This document shows, in pieces, positions 23,799 to 32,331 of a DNA stretch of 62,492 nt. Source of the DNA: an uncultured Porphyromonadaceae bacterium (GTDB lineage: Bacteria > Bacteroidota > Bacteroidia > Bacteroidales > Muribaculaceae). Position 1 is the first letter of the stretch, and every line of letters begins with the position of its first letter. A program made the position numbers and the translations under genes. Below the pieces are notes generated by a model. It ran no database searches. It was given only the letters and a program-made list of their open reading frames with translations, and was not told where the DNA came from. Where the stretch lies: contig URII01000007.1 of the NCBI GenBank assembly GCA_900547825.1, positions 1 through 62,492 on the forward strand, in the 5' to 3' direction.

Positions 23799-25058
23799 AT
23801 GAAAGCATTGATGTTCGGTTGGGAGTTCCCTCCCCATATTCTTGGCGGTCTCGGTACGGCAAGCTACGGGCTGACCAAAGGAATGCACGAGTGTGGCGAT
23901 ATGGATATAACTTTTGTCATTCCCAAGCCCTATGGCGATGAGGACCGCAGTTTTGCCCGGATAATAGGCGCATCGCAGGTGCCTGTGGCATGGCGTGACG
24001 TCAACCGCGACTATGTGGAGGCGCGGATAGGGAGACTCATGTCGCCTGACCTGTATTATGCCCTTAGAAACAACATATACGCCGATTTCAATTACATGCG
24101 AACGAATGATCTCGGCTGTCTTGAGTTTTCAGGCCGTTATCCCGACAATCTCCTTGAGGAGATCAACAATTACTCCATTACGGCCGGGGTGATAGCCCGC
24201 ACGGTGGAGACTGACATAATCCATTCACATGACTGGCTCACTTATCCGGCCGGCATACATGCCAAGCAGGTAACGGGCAAGCCGTTGGTGATACATGTAC
24301 ATGCCACTGACTTTGACCGGTCGCGCGGCAATGTCAATCCTACAGTGTTCGGCATAGAGAAGGACGGCATGACCCATGCCGACCACATCATAACGGTGAG
24401 TGATCTGACGCGTCGCACTGTAGTGGAGAAATACGGCATAGATCCGGCCAAGGTGACCACGGTGCACAATGCGGTGACTCCGTTGCCCGACAGGTTGCTT
24501 AACATAGAGGTGACCAAACCCAAGGATAAGGTGGTTACATTTCTCGGGCGAATAACCATGCAGAAAGGGCCTGAATATTTTGTGGAGGCTGCCGCCAAGG
24601 TGCTTAAAAACAACCGTAATGTACGGTTTGTAATGGCCGGGAGCGGCGACAAGATGGAGGAAATGGTAAGGTTGGCGGCTGAACGGGGCATTTCTGACAG
24701 GTTTCATTTCACCGGCTTCCTTAAAGGCGACGGGGTGTATGAGATGCTTAAGGCGAGCGACGTTTACATTATGCCTTCGGTGTCGGAACCGTTCGGCATT
24801 TCGCCGTTGGAGGCCATGCAGATGGGTGTGCCTTCCATCATTTCCAAGCAGAGCGGATGTGCCGAGATTCTCGACAATGTGATAAAAACCGACTATTGGG
24901 ATATCGACGCTATGGCCGACGCCATATATTCGCTGATAAACTATCCGGCTATCCACCGCTATCTGCGCGATGAAGGCCTCGCCGAGGTCAACCGCATAAC
25001 CTGGGACAAAGCCGGGCGTAAGGTGATTGACATATACCATAAAGTACTTGGCCGCTGA
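23799..25058 (+). CDS. GT4 glycosyltransferase, probable glycogen/alpha-glucan synthase
   Basis: This 419-residue GT-B enzyme starts MKALMFGWEFPPHILGGLGT, typical of glycogen-synthase-like GT4 proteins of Bacteroidota. The N-terminal domain has HSHDWLTYPAGIHAKQVTGK. The donor domain has FLGRITMQKGPEYFVEAA and SVSEPFGISPLEAMQMGVPS, with the Glu pair of the E-x7-E motif. It probably elongates an alpha-1,4-glucan from a nucleotide sugar. Its genes on both sides (debranching enzyme 56 bases upstream, GH57 53 bases downstream) fix the pathway as alpha-glucan storage. Confidence 0.87.
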   Translation: MKALMFGWEFPPHILGGLGTASYGLTKGMHECGDMDITFVIPKPYGDEDRSFARIIGASQVPVAWRDVNRDYVEARIGRLMSPDLYYALRNNIYADFNYMRTNDLGCLEFSGRYPDNLLEEINNYSITAGVIARTVETDIIHSHDWLTYPAGIHAKQVTGKPLVIHVHATDFDRSRGNVNPTVFGIEKDGMTHADHIITVSDLTRRTVVEKYGIDPAKVTTVHNAVTPLPDRLLNIEVTKPKDKVVTFLGRITMQKGPEYFVEAAAKVLKNNRNVRFVMAGSGDKMEEMVRLAAERGISDRFHFTGFLKGDGVYEMLKASDVYIMPSVSEPFGISPLEAMQMGVPSIISKQSGCAEILDNVIKTDYWDIDAMADAIYSLINYPAIHRYLRDEGLAEVNRITWDKAGRKVIDIYHKVLGR

Positions 25059-25111
25059 AAAATCTGTCGTTTATCTAATATATTAATCAGAATAAATAAA
25101 TTCACCAAGAT

Positions 25112-26464
25112 ATGAAATCAATCTGTTTTTATTTCCAGATACATCAGCCGTTCCGTTTGAAACGTTACCGGTTTTTCGACATAGGCAATGACCATTACTA
25201 TTATGATGATTTTGCCAATGACGACATAGTGACACGCATAGCGCGGCAGAGCTATATCCCAGCTGCGGAAACGTTGCTGCGTATGATCGACCAAAGCAAG
25301 GGCGCTTTCAAGTGCGCGTTGTCCGTCACCGGGCTTGCCATAGAACAGTTCGAGCAATATGTGCCCGAGTTTATCGATCTGCTCAGGAAACTTGCCAAAA
25401 CAGGCTGTGTGGAGTTTCTTGCAGAGACTTATGCACATTCGCTGTCAAGCCTTGTGGACCCGGATGAATTTGCCTCGCAGGTAAAGGCCCACGAACTGAA
25501 GATAAAGGAGCTTTTCGGCGTGAAGACCAAGGTGTTCCGCAACACCGAGATGATCTACTGCGATGACATAGCCCCTATGATAGCCTCGCTCGGTTTTAAA
25601 GGCGTGGTGACGGAGGGCGCAAAACATATATTGGGATGGAAATCGCCTAACTATGTGTATAGCGCGGCGGGGCTTCCCAAACTTAAACTGCTGCTTATGA
25701 ATGATGTGCTGAGTGAAGAGATCTCATATCATTTCTCTGATTCCGCATGGCCCGGATATCCTATGACTGCGGATAAGTACATCGACAGCATAGCCGGAGC
25801 ACCGGCAGGGCAGGAGGTGTTCAATATATGTATGAATCTCGAAGTGCTCGGAGGCATACAGCCTGCCACCACCGGCATATTCCAGTTTATGGAAGCTTTG
25901 CCGCGTTTTGCCGCAGAGCGTGATGTGCGCTTTATGACCCCTTCGGAGATACTCAAGGTTTATCCGCCGGTGGATTCGCTTACAGTGATGCATCCCATAT
26001 CGTGGGCCGACGAGGCACGCGACACTTCGGCGTGGATAGGCAATGACATGCAGCGTGAAGCTTTCGGGAAACTGTATTCTGTGGCTGAGCGTGTACGGAT
26101 GTGTGACGACAGGCGCCTTAAACAGGACTGGAACTATCTACAGTCGTCGGATCATTTCTTCTATATGTCGACAAAGCACAGCGATGACGGTTCGGTGCAT
26201 TCCGAGTTCAGCCCCTATGAAACTCCCTTTGCGGCATTTACAAACTATATGAATGTGCTTTCTGATTTTATAGTGAGGGTGGAGGAGCAGTATCCCCTTT
26301 CAATTGAGAATGAGGAATTGAATTCCCTTCTAACAACAATCCGAAACCAGTCGGCCGAGATAGAGGCCCTGAACAAGGAGTTGACCTCAATGCGTCAGAA
26401 TCTCGAACATTACAACGAGGAGCACGAGCGGCGTAAAAAGGCTGCATCAGGCAACGACTTATAG
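25112..26464 (+). CDS. GH57 alpha-amylase-like enzyme
   Basis: This 450-residue protein belongs to glycoside hydrolase family 57. Region 1 is YFQIHQPFRLKRYRFFD, region 2 includes AETYAHSLSSL, and the likely catalytic Glu is in VFRNTEMIYCDDIAPM (about residue 150). There is no signal peptide, so it acts in the cytoplasm, probably on glycogen or maltodextrin as an alpha-amylase or transglucosidase. The last about 55 residues form a charged heptad-like coiled coil (ENEELNSLLTTIRNQSAEIE and onward), perhaps for oligomerisation. It is the last gene of the operon; no clear terminator was found in the 13 bases before the convergent gene. Confidence 0.9.
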   Translation: MKSICFYFQIHQPFRLKRYRFFDIGNDHYYYDDFANDDIVTRIARQSYIPAAETLLRMIDQSKGAFKCALSVTGLAIEQFEQYVPEFIDLLRKLAKTGCVEFLAETYAHSLSSLVDPDEFASQVKAHELKIKELFGVKTKVFRNTEMIYCDDIAPMIASLGFKGVVTEGAKHILGWKSPNYVYSAAGLPKLKLLLMNDVLSEEISYHFSDSAWPGYPMTADKYIDSIAGAPAGQEVFNICMNLEVLGGIQPATTGIFQFMEALPRFAAERDVRFMTPSEILKVYPPVDSLTVMHPISWADEARDTSAWIGNDMQREAFGKLYSVAERVRMCDDRRLKQDWNYLQSSDHFFYMSTKHSDDGSVHSEFSPYETPFAAFTNYMNVLSDFIVRVEEQYPLSIENEELNSLLTTIRNQSAEIEALNKELTSMRQNLEHYNEEHERRKKAASGNDL

Positions 26465-26477
26465 AGTAAGATGCAAT

Positions 26478-27506
26478 TTATTTCAGTGCTTGTTCGGCAC
26501 GGGCGAGCGCTGCACGTATAAAATGGCCGGAGGCGAGTTTTTTGCTCATGTCTTCGGCTTTCTTTTTCATACGCAGATATTCTCCGGGTTCAAGCGCGGC
26601 TATCCGTTGCGGTATCTCGTCGATTGATCCTACGGTGAATCCTGCGCCCTCGTGTGTGATGAAAGGAGCCATGGCGGCTTCACGCCATAGAATCACAGGG
26701 AGATTGCAGCGCAGATACAGCGATACCTTGTGAGGATTGTTGTAGCGGAGGTATTCGCCGAAATCGCCTGTGCATCCGTCCGTGCTGTCACCGTCCCACA
26801 CTAAGCCGAAATGACCGTCGGCTGTGGCTATGAGTGTGTCGCTTGGAGTAAACCCCTTGTAGTCGAATTTTTCTTTGCATCTGGCTTCATCCGCTTCGAA
26901 ACCACGTCCGTACAATGCTACTTTGCATGGTCCCAGATGTTCTCCCATTTCATAGATGAAAGCATTTTTGCGGCGGTTAAGGCCTCCGGCATATACTATC
27001 CTCGGGGTGCTGCCAGGCTCGGATGTGCGTAGCGGGGCTTCCGATGAAGAGAGGTAATCGAATATCTCCAGAGTGTCTACCGGCCGTTTTATGCCGTGGG
27101 CCTCCAGCCATTCTTTCATTGCGCGGTTATGGGCTATTATGTAATCGGCGTTATCAAGGCGCCGTATCTCACGCTCCGGGGTCAGTGCTTTGCGCCGGAA
27201 ACTGCCGAGGTCATGGATCACGGCCACCACTTTTGCCCCACGGAGGTGGGCGGCATGGCATACTGCCGAGAAATATTTTTTCAGCGGATACTGAACCACG
27301 AGCATGTCACCTTTATGAAGGCTCCAGGGCGCTTTGATCACAGAGCCGAGTGTGCGGAAAAATGCCGCTGCGCTCCCTTTCAGATGGCTTTGCGACAGTC
27401 CGGCATAGCGGTAGCCCATCGAATCCATTATCGCCTCAATGTCGGTTTTGGCTTTGTTGCCGGCTGAGGTTGTGTTACGGTAGTTGCGTGACAGATAATA
27501 GTTCAT
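26478..27506 (-). CDS. GT-B glycosyltransferase, probable galactofuranosyltransferase
   Basis: This 342-residue protein begins MNYYLSRNYRNTTSAGNKAK, a start shared, as I recall, with Bacteroidales proteins annotated as beta-1,6-galactofuranosyltransferase (WbbI-like). The middle has KVVAVIHDLGSFRR and NADYIIAHNRAMKEWL. The donor domain contains YAGGLNRRKNAFIYEM and GLVWDGDSTDGCTGDFGEYL. It probably adds Galf from UDP-Galf to a surface glycan. The glf gene at 15221-16363 would supply the donor. It is 12 bases downstream of the COG2509 flavoprotein gene and likely shares its transcript. Confidence 0.75.
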   Translation of the reverse strand: MNYYLSRNYRNTTSAGNKAKTDIEAIMDSMGYRYAGLSQSHLKGSAAAFFRTLGSVIKAPWSLHKGDMLVVQYPLKKYFSAVCHAAHLRGAKVVAVIHDLGSFRRKALTPEREIRRLDNADYIIAHNRAMKEWLEAHGIKRPVDTLEIFDYLSSSEAPLRTSEPGSTPRIVYAGGLNRRKNAFIYEMGEHLGPCKVALYGRGFEADEARCKEKFDYKGFTPSDTLIATADGHFGLVWDGDSTDGCTGDFGEYLRYNNPHKVSLYLRCNLPVILWREAAMAPFITHEGAGFTVGSIDEIPQRIAALEPGEYLRMKKKAEDMSKKLASGHFIRAALARAEQALK

Positions 27507-27518
27507 GGCAGATGGTTG

Positions 27519-29096
27519 TTAAAGTGAAGCGTTTATTGAGGCAGCCAATGAGCGGGCTACTTTTTCGCCGTCCATGGCAGCCGACACTATGCCTCCCGCA
27601 TATCCGGCCCCCTCACCGGCGGGATAGAGCCCCTTTATATCCGTATGGTTTAATGATTCAGGGTTGCGTGGAATTCTTACAGGGGAGGATGTGCGTGTCT
27701 CGGCACCTATAACAACGGCTTCGTTGGTCAGGAACCCATTGTTGTGTGCTCCGAGCTGGCGTAAGCCTTCGCGTAACCGCCTCGATACTCCGGCCGGCAA
27801 CAGTTTGTCCACGCGGGCAGGATGCAGTCCGGGAGGATATGATGACGCGGGCAGATCCTTTGATGCTATGCCGTCCACAAAATCTTTCATTCTCTGGGCA
27901 GGTGAGTTCTGTGAACCGTTGCCTGAATCGTTGAAGAAGGATTTCTCAATGGTTTCCTGAAAGCTCATCAGTTTCAGTTCCGGTGCCTCCGGATTGATGC
28001 TGTCGGGAATATCTTCGGGAAGTATCTCCACCACCATTCCGGAATTTGCCCAACGTGAACTGCGGGCCGACGCCGACATTCCGTTTACCACTATCTCACC
28101 GGGAGCGGAGGCAGCAGGAATTATGACCCCGCCGGGGCACATACAGAACGAATATACTCCGCGTCCGTCAATGCGTGTTGACAGAGTGTATTCCGCGGGG
28201 GGAAGATACTTGCCGCGGCCTGCTGGAGAATGGTAACGCATCCGGTCAATCAGTTCCTGGGGGTGTTCCATTCGGCAACCTACAGCTATGCCTTTCGGTT
28301 CAAGCCGTATTCCGGAATTGTGCAGCATCCGGTATACATCGCGGGCCGAATGGCCTGTGGCGAGAATGACGGGGCCATGCCATTCCTTGCCTGAAGCTGT
28401 CCTTACACCGGTCACCTCATTGTTGTGGAGGATAAGGCTCTCCACCCGGTTTTCTGTGACTACACTTCCTCCGTGGGCCTCGATGGTTTCACGTATACGC
28501 TTTATCACACCGGGCAGTTTGTCGGATCCTATATGGGCATGGGTGTCGATAAGTATGGCTTCATCGGCTCCATGGGCCACAAGTGTGCGTAAAACATCAT
28601 CTACCGATCCCCGTTTTTTGCTTCGGGTGAAAAGCTTGCCGTCGGAGAATGCCCCGGCACCTCCTTCGCCGAAACAGTAATTACTGTCAGGGTCCACCTT
28701 GCCTTCGCGTGATATAAGCGCCATGTCACGGCGCCGGTCATCCACTTTTTTGCCGCGTTCTATAACAATAGGGCGTATGCCGTGTTTAAGAAGCTCAAGT
28801 GCGGCAAACAATCCGGCGGGGCCGGCGCCTACCACTATGGCCTGCGGTGACCCGGCCGAAGTATTTTTATACGGATCAGGCTGGGGCGGTTCCGGTTGCC
28901 GGTCTTCGTCCACCCACACTCTGACATTGAGATTGACGGCCACATTGCGCTGCCGTGCATCAATGCTCCGGCGGGTCACCGCCATATCCTTTATGCGGTT
29001 GGCGTCGATATGAAGCGAGTCGCTTATCGCGGCAAGGAGAAGCATCTTTGTAGCGGCGGTGCGTGGATTTAATCTTAGAGTTACGTCGTGTATCAT
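27519..29096 (-). CDS. FAD-dependent oxidoreductase, COG2509 family
   Basis: This 525-residue flavoprotein has an N-terminal about 95-residue domain, then the FAD-binding loop AIVVGAGPAGLFAALELL (near residue 88), followed by IERGKKVDDRRRDM. Further conserved parts are NYCFGEGGAGAFSDGKLFTR, VILATGHSARDVYRML and the C-terminal GLYPAGEGAGYAGGIVSAAMDG. The family is widespread but has no well-established substrate; related names such as 'uncharacterised FAD-dependent dehydrogenase' are common. It has no signal peptide. It is divergent from the HAD phosphatase gene and starts just beside that promoter. Confidence 0.88.
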   Translation of the reverse strand: MIHDVTLRLNPRTAATKMLLLAAISDSLHIDANRIKDMAVTRRSIDARQRNVAVNLNVRVWVDEDRQPEPPQPDPYKNTSAGSPQAIVVGAGPAGLFAALELLKHGIRPIVIERGKKVDDRRRDMALISREGKVDPDSNYCFGEGGAGAFSDGKLFTRSKKRGSVDDVLRTLVAHGADEAILIDTHAHIGSDKLPGVIKRIRETIEAHGGSVVTENRVESLILHNNEVTGVRTASGKEWHGPVILATGHSARDVYRMLHNSGIRLEPKGIAVGCRMEHPQELIDRMRYHSPAGRGKYLPPAEYTLSTRIDGRGVYSFCMCPGGVIIPAASAPGEIVVNGMSASARSSRWANSGMVVEILPEDIPDSINPEAPELKLMSFQETIEKSFFNDSGNGSQNSPAQRMKDFVDGIASKDLPASSYPPGLHPARVDKLLPAGVSRRLREGLRQLGAHNNGFLTNEAVVIGAETRTSSPVRIPRNPESLNHTDIKGLYPAGEGAGYAGGIVSAAMDGEKVARSLAASINASL

Positions 29097-29100
29097 TGTT

Positions 29101-29132
29101 GTTGTGCGGATGGCGTGAAAATGTTATTTTTG
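29101..29132 (+). promoter_or_regulatory. Promoter of the HAD phosphatase gene
   Basis: GTTG (29101-29104), a 20-base spacer and TATTTTTG (29125-29132) fit the consensus. Predicted leader about 30 bases. Confidence 0.65.
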
Positions 29133-29165
29133 CGCTTTAAAATTTTACGAGGACAGATTATAGTT

Positions 29166-29810
29166 ATGAGAAATAATGAGTTCGGGGTCCTGTTTGACCT
29201 TGACGGAGTGCTGATAGACAGTGAGCGGTCGTATACTGAGTTCTGGGCCGGAATAGAACGCGATTATCCCACAGGTATTCCTGATTATCCGTTGGCGATA
29301 AAAGGAACCACACTGTCGCAGATCATAGCGCATTATCCCGAAGGGGAAATACGTGATGCCATAGTGGCACGTATCCATGAGTTTGAGAAAGTCATACGCT
29401 ACGGACTGTGCGACGGTGTTGCAGAGTTTCTTGATTCACTTCAGGCAGCCGGAGTGCCTATGGCTATAGTAACGAGCAGCGATGATGTGAAGATGAAGGA
29501 ACTGTTTGTTCAGCTTCCCGGTCTACGTAACTATTTCGGGGCAGTTGTCGACGGCACTATGGTCAGCCGTTCCAAGCCTGATCCGGAAGGGTATTGCCTT
29601 GGCGCGGCCAAGTTGGGGCTGGATCCGAAGCAATGTTACGTGTTTGAGGATTCATTACAGGGCCTTCAGGCCGGAATGGCCTCCGGCGCCACTGTGATAG
29701 GTGTGGCCTCTACATTTCCGTCATCCAAGCTTCAGAACCATGCACATGCCATTATCGACTCATTCCGCGGCTTCACACTGACCGATCTCCTGGCCGTCAG
29801 CAGGCCTTGA
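29166..29810 (+). CDS. HAD-family phosphatase / beta-phosphoglucomutase-like
   Basis: This 214-residue haloacid-dehalogenase-type enzyme has motif I FDLDGVLIDSE (Asp nucleophile near residue 10), motif II IVTSSDD, motif III SKPDPEGY and motif IV VFEDSLQG. A helical cap lies between motifs I and II (about residues 18-80). These are features of the subgroup containing beta-phosphoglucomutase and sugar or glycolate phosphatases; the substrate is open. The ATG at 29166 was chosen because the frame upstream lies over the promoter. Its last 14 bases overlap nadC on the other strand. Confidence 0.88.
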   Translation: MRNNEFGVLFDLDGVLIDSERSYTEFWAGIERDYPTGIPDYPLAIKGTTLSQIIAHYPEGEIRDAIVARIHEFEKVIRYGLCDGVAEFLDSLQAAGVPMAIVTSSDDVKMKELFVQLPGLRNYFGAVVDGTMVSRSKPDPEGYCLGAAKLGLDPKQCYVFEDSLQGLQAGMASGATVIGVASTFPSSKLQNHAHAIIDSFRGFTLTDLLAVSRP

Positions 29811-30642
29811 AGCTCATGTCGAGCCCTTTCACCGAGTGAGTCAGGGCTCCTACCGATATGAAATCCACTCCGGTTTCGCCGTATTGGCGCAGAGTGTCAA
29901 GTGTAATGCCTCCGGAGGATTCTATCTCGGCGCGTCCGGCTATCAGTTCCACGGCTTCACGTGTACGCTCCGGTGTGAAATTGTCGAGCATTATACGGTC
30001 CACATTGGCTTCGAGGGCTTCATTGATCTCTTTGGTGTTGCGTACCTCCACTTCTATCTTCAGATCTTTGCCGTGGGCTTTGAGATATTGGCGCGCACGC
30101 TCCACTGCCTGAGCTATTCCGCCGGCGAAATCAACATGGTTGTCCTTTATAAGGATCATGTCGAACAATCCTATGCGATGGTTGCAGCCTCCGCCTATCT
30201 TTACGGCTTCTTTTTCAAGCATACGCATTCCGGGGGTGGTTTTGCGTGTGTCGAGCACTTTGGCCTTGAGCCCTTCCAGCTGTTTCTGATAACGGGCGGT
30301 AGTGGTGGCTATGCCGCTCATACGTTGCATTATGTTGAGCATGGTGCGTTCTGTTTGCAGCAGGCTTCTGACACTGCCTTCCACCACAAAAGCCACATCG
30401 CCGGGACGTACGTGTGCCCCGTCCTCGATGAACACGGTCATTTTAAGCTCAGGATCGAATTTTTCGAAAACTTTGCGGGCTATATCGACACCGGCGAGTA
30501 TGCCTTCTTCTTTTATTATAAGTTGCTGACGGCCTGTTTCTTCAGCAGGAATAGTACTTAAAGTGGTATGGTCGCCGTCGCCCACATCTTCCGCAAATGC
30601 CAGCGTGAGCAGATCATCTATAAGTTCATCTCGAGTTTTCAT
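29797..30642 (-). CDS. nadC: Nicotinate-nucleotide pyrophosphorylase (carboxylating)
   Basis: NadC (quinolinate phosphoribosyltransferase) makes nicotinate mononucleotide from quinolinate and PRPP in de novo NAD synthesis. The 281-residue protein starts MKTRDELIDDLLTLAFAEDV and has GDGDHTTLS, then RKTTPGMRMLEKEAVKIGGG and NHRIGLFDMILIKDNH. The C-terminal barrel contains VDRIMLDNFTPE and ESSGGITLDTL. The start at 30642 fits the family; the extra upstream codons cover the promoter. It is convergent with the HAD gene, with a 14-base overlap, and divergent from rlmH. No nadA or nadB lies nearby. Confidence 0.96.
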   Translation of the reverse strand: MKTRDELIDDLLTLAFAEDVGDGDHTTLSTIPAEETGRQQLIIKEEGILAGVDIARKVFEKFDPELKMTVFIEDGAHVRPGDVAFVVEGSVRSLLQTERTMLNIMQRMSGIATTTARYQKQLEGLKAKVLDTRKTTPGMRMLEKEAVKIGGGCNHRIGLFDMILIKDNHVDFAGGIAQAVERARQYLKAHGKDLKIEVEVRNTKEINEALEANVDRIMLDNFTPERTREAVELIAGRAEIESSGGITLDTLRQYGETGVDFISVGALTHSVKGLDMSFKAC

Positions 30643-30662
30643 AAACTGTGTGTTAAATTTGT

Positions 30663-30680
30663 TACCTTTGTGCAAAGTTA
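30663..30680. promoter_or_regulatory. Back-to-back -7 elements of rlmH (+) and nadC (-)
   Basis: TACCTTTG on the plus strand (30663-30670) and TAACTTTG on the minus strand (30673-30680) lie two bases apart and face away from each other. Each precedes its gene by about 30-40 bases. Neither has an obvious TTTG at the standard distance. Confidence 0.45.
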
Positions 30681-30710
30681 ACAAAAACCCCTGAATAGCC
30701 GTTTAACTTT

Positions 30711-31184
30711 ATGAAGATTACGTTGCTTGCCGTAGGGCCTGTGCGCACCGCCTATATCCGTGAGGGGATTGATATGTATGCCCAGCGAATTTCAAAGCTT
30801 GCCGATTTTGAATCTGTAGCCATTCCTGATGTGAAGTCTACGCGTTCGCTTACGGAGGCGCGGCAGAAAGCATCCGAGGGTGAATCCATATTGGCTTATC
30901 TGAAACCGGGCGACTGCCTTGCGCTTCTTGACGAGCGTGGGATGGCTATGACATCGCGTGAGTTTGCCGGTTTTGTGGAAAAACGTATGGTGGCGGGAAT
31001 AAAGCGGTTGGTGTTTGTGATCGGCGGCCCATATGGATTCAGCGATGCGGTATATGCAAGGGCCGATTTCAAGGTGTCGCTGTCAAAAATGACGTTTCCG
31101 CACGAAATGGCGCGTCTTTTCTTCACTGAACAGCTTTACCGATCTTTCGCCATATTGGGCAATCTGCCGTATCATCACGACTGA
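30711..31184 (+). CDS. rlmH: 23S rRNA pseudouridine-1915 N3-methyltransferase
   Basis: RlmH uses S-adenosylmethionine to methylate pseudouridine 1915 in helix 69 of 23S rRNA on the assembled ribosome. The 157-residue SPOUT protein starts MKITLLAVGPVRTAYIREGI. The knot region has FVIGGPYGFSDAVYARADF, then SKMTFPHEMARLFFTEQLYR, which is the signature of the family, and ends with YHHD. Full length and ordinary. Its stop lies 15 bases from the convergent GtrA gene. Confidence 0.97.
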   Translation: MKITLLAVGPVRTAYIREGIDMYAQRISKLADFESVAIPDVKSTRSLTEARQKASEGESILAYLKPGDCLALLDERGMAMTSREFAGFVEKRMVAGIKRLVFVIGGPYGFSDAVYARADFKVSLSKMTFPHEMARLFFTEQLYRSFAILGNLPYHHD

Positions 31185-31199
31185 TCGGTGTACCATATG

Positions 31200-31655
31200 T
31201 CATGCGGCGGCATCGGTAGGGGAGGCTGCCGCTTTGAATGTAACAGCCCGGTTGTAGATGAAGTTGGCAAGCGTATAGACACACATTCCCATCACTGTGG
31301 CCACGGCATAACCTGAGAATGTCTGCGACATTACCACAAACTCGATGTCGTTAAGCCAGGTGTAATTGTAAAGGAGCCATGTGGCGGCAAACTGGATCCC
31401 GTAGCACAGCACAAAGCCGATCAGGAATTTCAATCCCTCATGCAGGGTTGATGAGTGGCTTTGGAACACAAACAGTTTGTTCCATATAAATGAGTTTATC
31501 ACACCGGCCACATAGCCTATAAGATTCGAGACCCATTCGTTTATTTCCCATACTGATTTGCATAGGAATATGACTATCAGCGAAACGAGGGTGTTGATTA
31601 CACCCACTATTACGAATCGTACGAACTGATACATCGAAGCTTTCTCTATATTCAT
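31200..31655 (-). CDS. GtrA family membrane protein
   Basis: This 151-residue membrane protein has four predicted transmembrane helices: FVIVGVINTLVSLIVIFLC, then a segment around LIGYVAGVINSFIWNKLFVF, FLIGFVLCYGIQFAATWLLY and a last helix around GYAVATVMGMCVYTLANFIY. The motif NSFIWNKLFVF and C-terminal NFIYNRAVTFK are typical of GtrA. The family is thought to help move polyprenyl-linked sugars across the membrane, but this is shown for few members. Its ATG overlaps the nth stop in the pattern TGATG, so translation is coupled to nth. Confidence 0.86.
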   Translation of the reverse strand: MNIEKASMYQFVRFVIVGVINTLVSLIVIFLCKSVWEINEWVSNLIGYVAGVINSFIWNKLFVFQSHSSTLHEGLKFLIGFVLCYGIQFAATWLLYNYTWLNDIEFVVMSQTFSGYAVATVMGMCVYTLANFIYNRAVTFKAAASPTDAAA

Positions 31656-32311
31656 CAGCAAGTTGCGTTTTTATAGGTTGTTTTGTTGTAATGGCGGCAT
31701 ACGGAAGTGAGTCCGCAATTCAGGCAGTCGGGTTTACGTGCCTTGCACACGTAGCGCCCGTGGAGTATCAGCCAATGGTGCGCCTTGGCAATTTTTTCCT
31801 CCGGTATATGTTTTACGAGTGTGCGCTCGGTCATAAGAGGATTCTTGCTCCCGGTGGTCAGCCCTATGCGCTCGCTTACACGGAACACATGGGTATCCAC
31901 AGCCATTGTGGGCTTGTCGAACACCACGGCGAGTATCACATTAGCTGTCTTGCGTCCTACTCCGGGAATTTTAAGGAGGCTGTCTATGTCGCCCGGCACT
32001 TCCCCTCCATATTCCTCAACAAGCATGCGTGCCATGCCCTGAAGCGAGCGGGCTTTGTTGTTGGGATAGGAACATGATTTTATGTACTGGAAGATCTCAT
32101 CTGTTGTGGCGGCAGCCATACTCTGGGGCGTAGGAAATGCCTCGAAAAGGGGTGGTGTAATCATATTCACCCGCTTGTCGGTGCATTGGGCCGACAGAAT
32201 CACGGCACATAGAAGCTCATAAGGGTTGCGGTAACAGAGTTCGGTCTCGGCTACAGGCATAGACTTCTCAAACCATTCTATAACAGCGGAGTAGCGGTCG
32301 TTTACAGTCAT
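31655..32311 (-). CDS. nth: Endonuclease III
   Basis: This DNA glycosylase/AP lyase removes oxidised pyrimidines in base-excision repair. The 218-residue protein has the helix-hairpin-helix LLKIPGVGRKTANVILAVVF, with the catalytic Lys in GRKTAN, and VDTHVFRVSERIGL containing the catalytic Asp. The four cysteines of the [4Fe-4S] cluster are in the segment from CKARKPDCLNCGLTSVC. It lies 20 bases downstream of pheS on the minus strand, so the two may be co-transcribed with GtrA. Confidence 0.95.
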   Translation of the reverse strand: MTVNDRYSAVIEWFEKSMPVAETELCYRNPYELLCAVILSAQCTDKRVNMITPPLFEAFPTPQSMAAATTDEIFQYIKSCSYPNNKARSLQGMARMLVEEYGGEVPGDIDSLLKIPGVGRKTANVILAVVFDKPTMAVDTHVFRVSERIGLTTGSKNPLMTERTLVKHIPEEKIAKAHHWLILHGRYVCKARKPDCLNCGLTSVCRHYNKTTYKNATC

Positions 32312-32331
32312 ATGTGCTAAAGGCAGCTTTT

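Noticed and set aside
22876..23862. 328-residue minus-strand frame opposite the debranching enzyme gene
   Set aside because: Antisense to a confident gene, rich in His/Arg/Tyr from reverse codons, no domain.
24225..25040. 271-residue minus-strand frame opposite the GT4 synthase gene
   Set aside because: Antisense shadow of a confident gene with no family match.
29836..30561. 241-residue plus-strand frame opposite nadC
   Set aside because: Antisense shadow of nadC, with biased aromatic/His composition and no domain.
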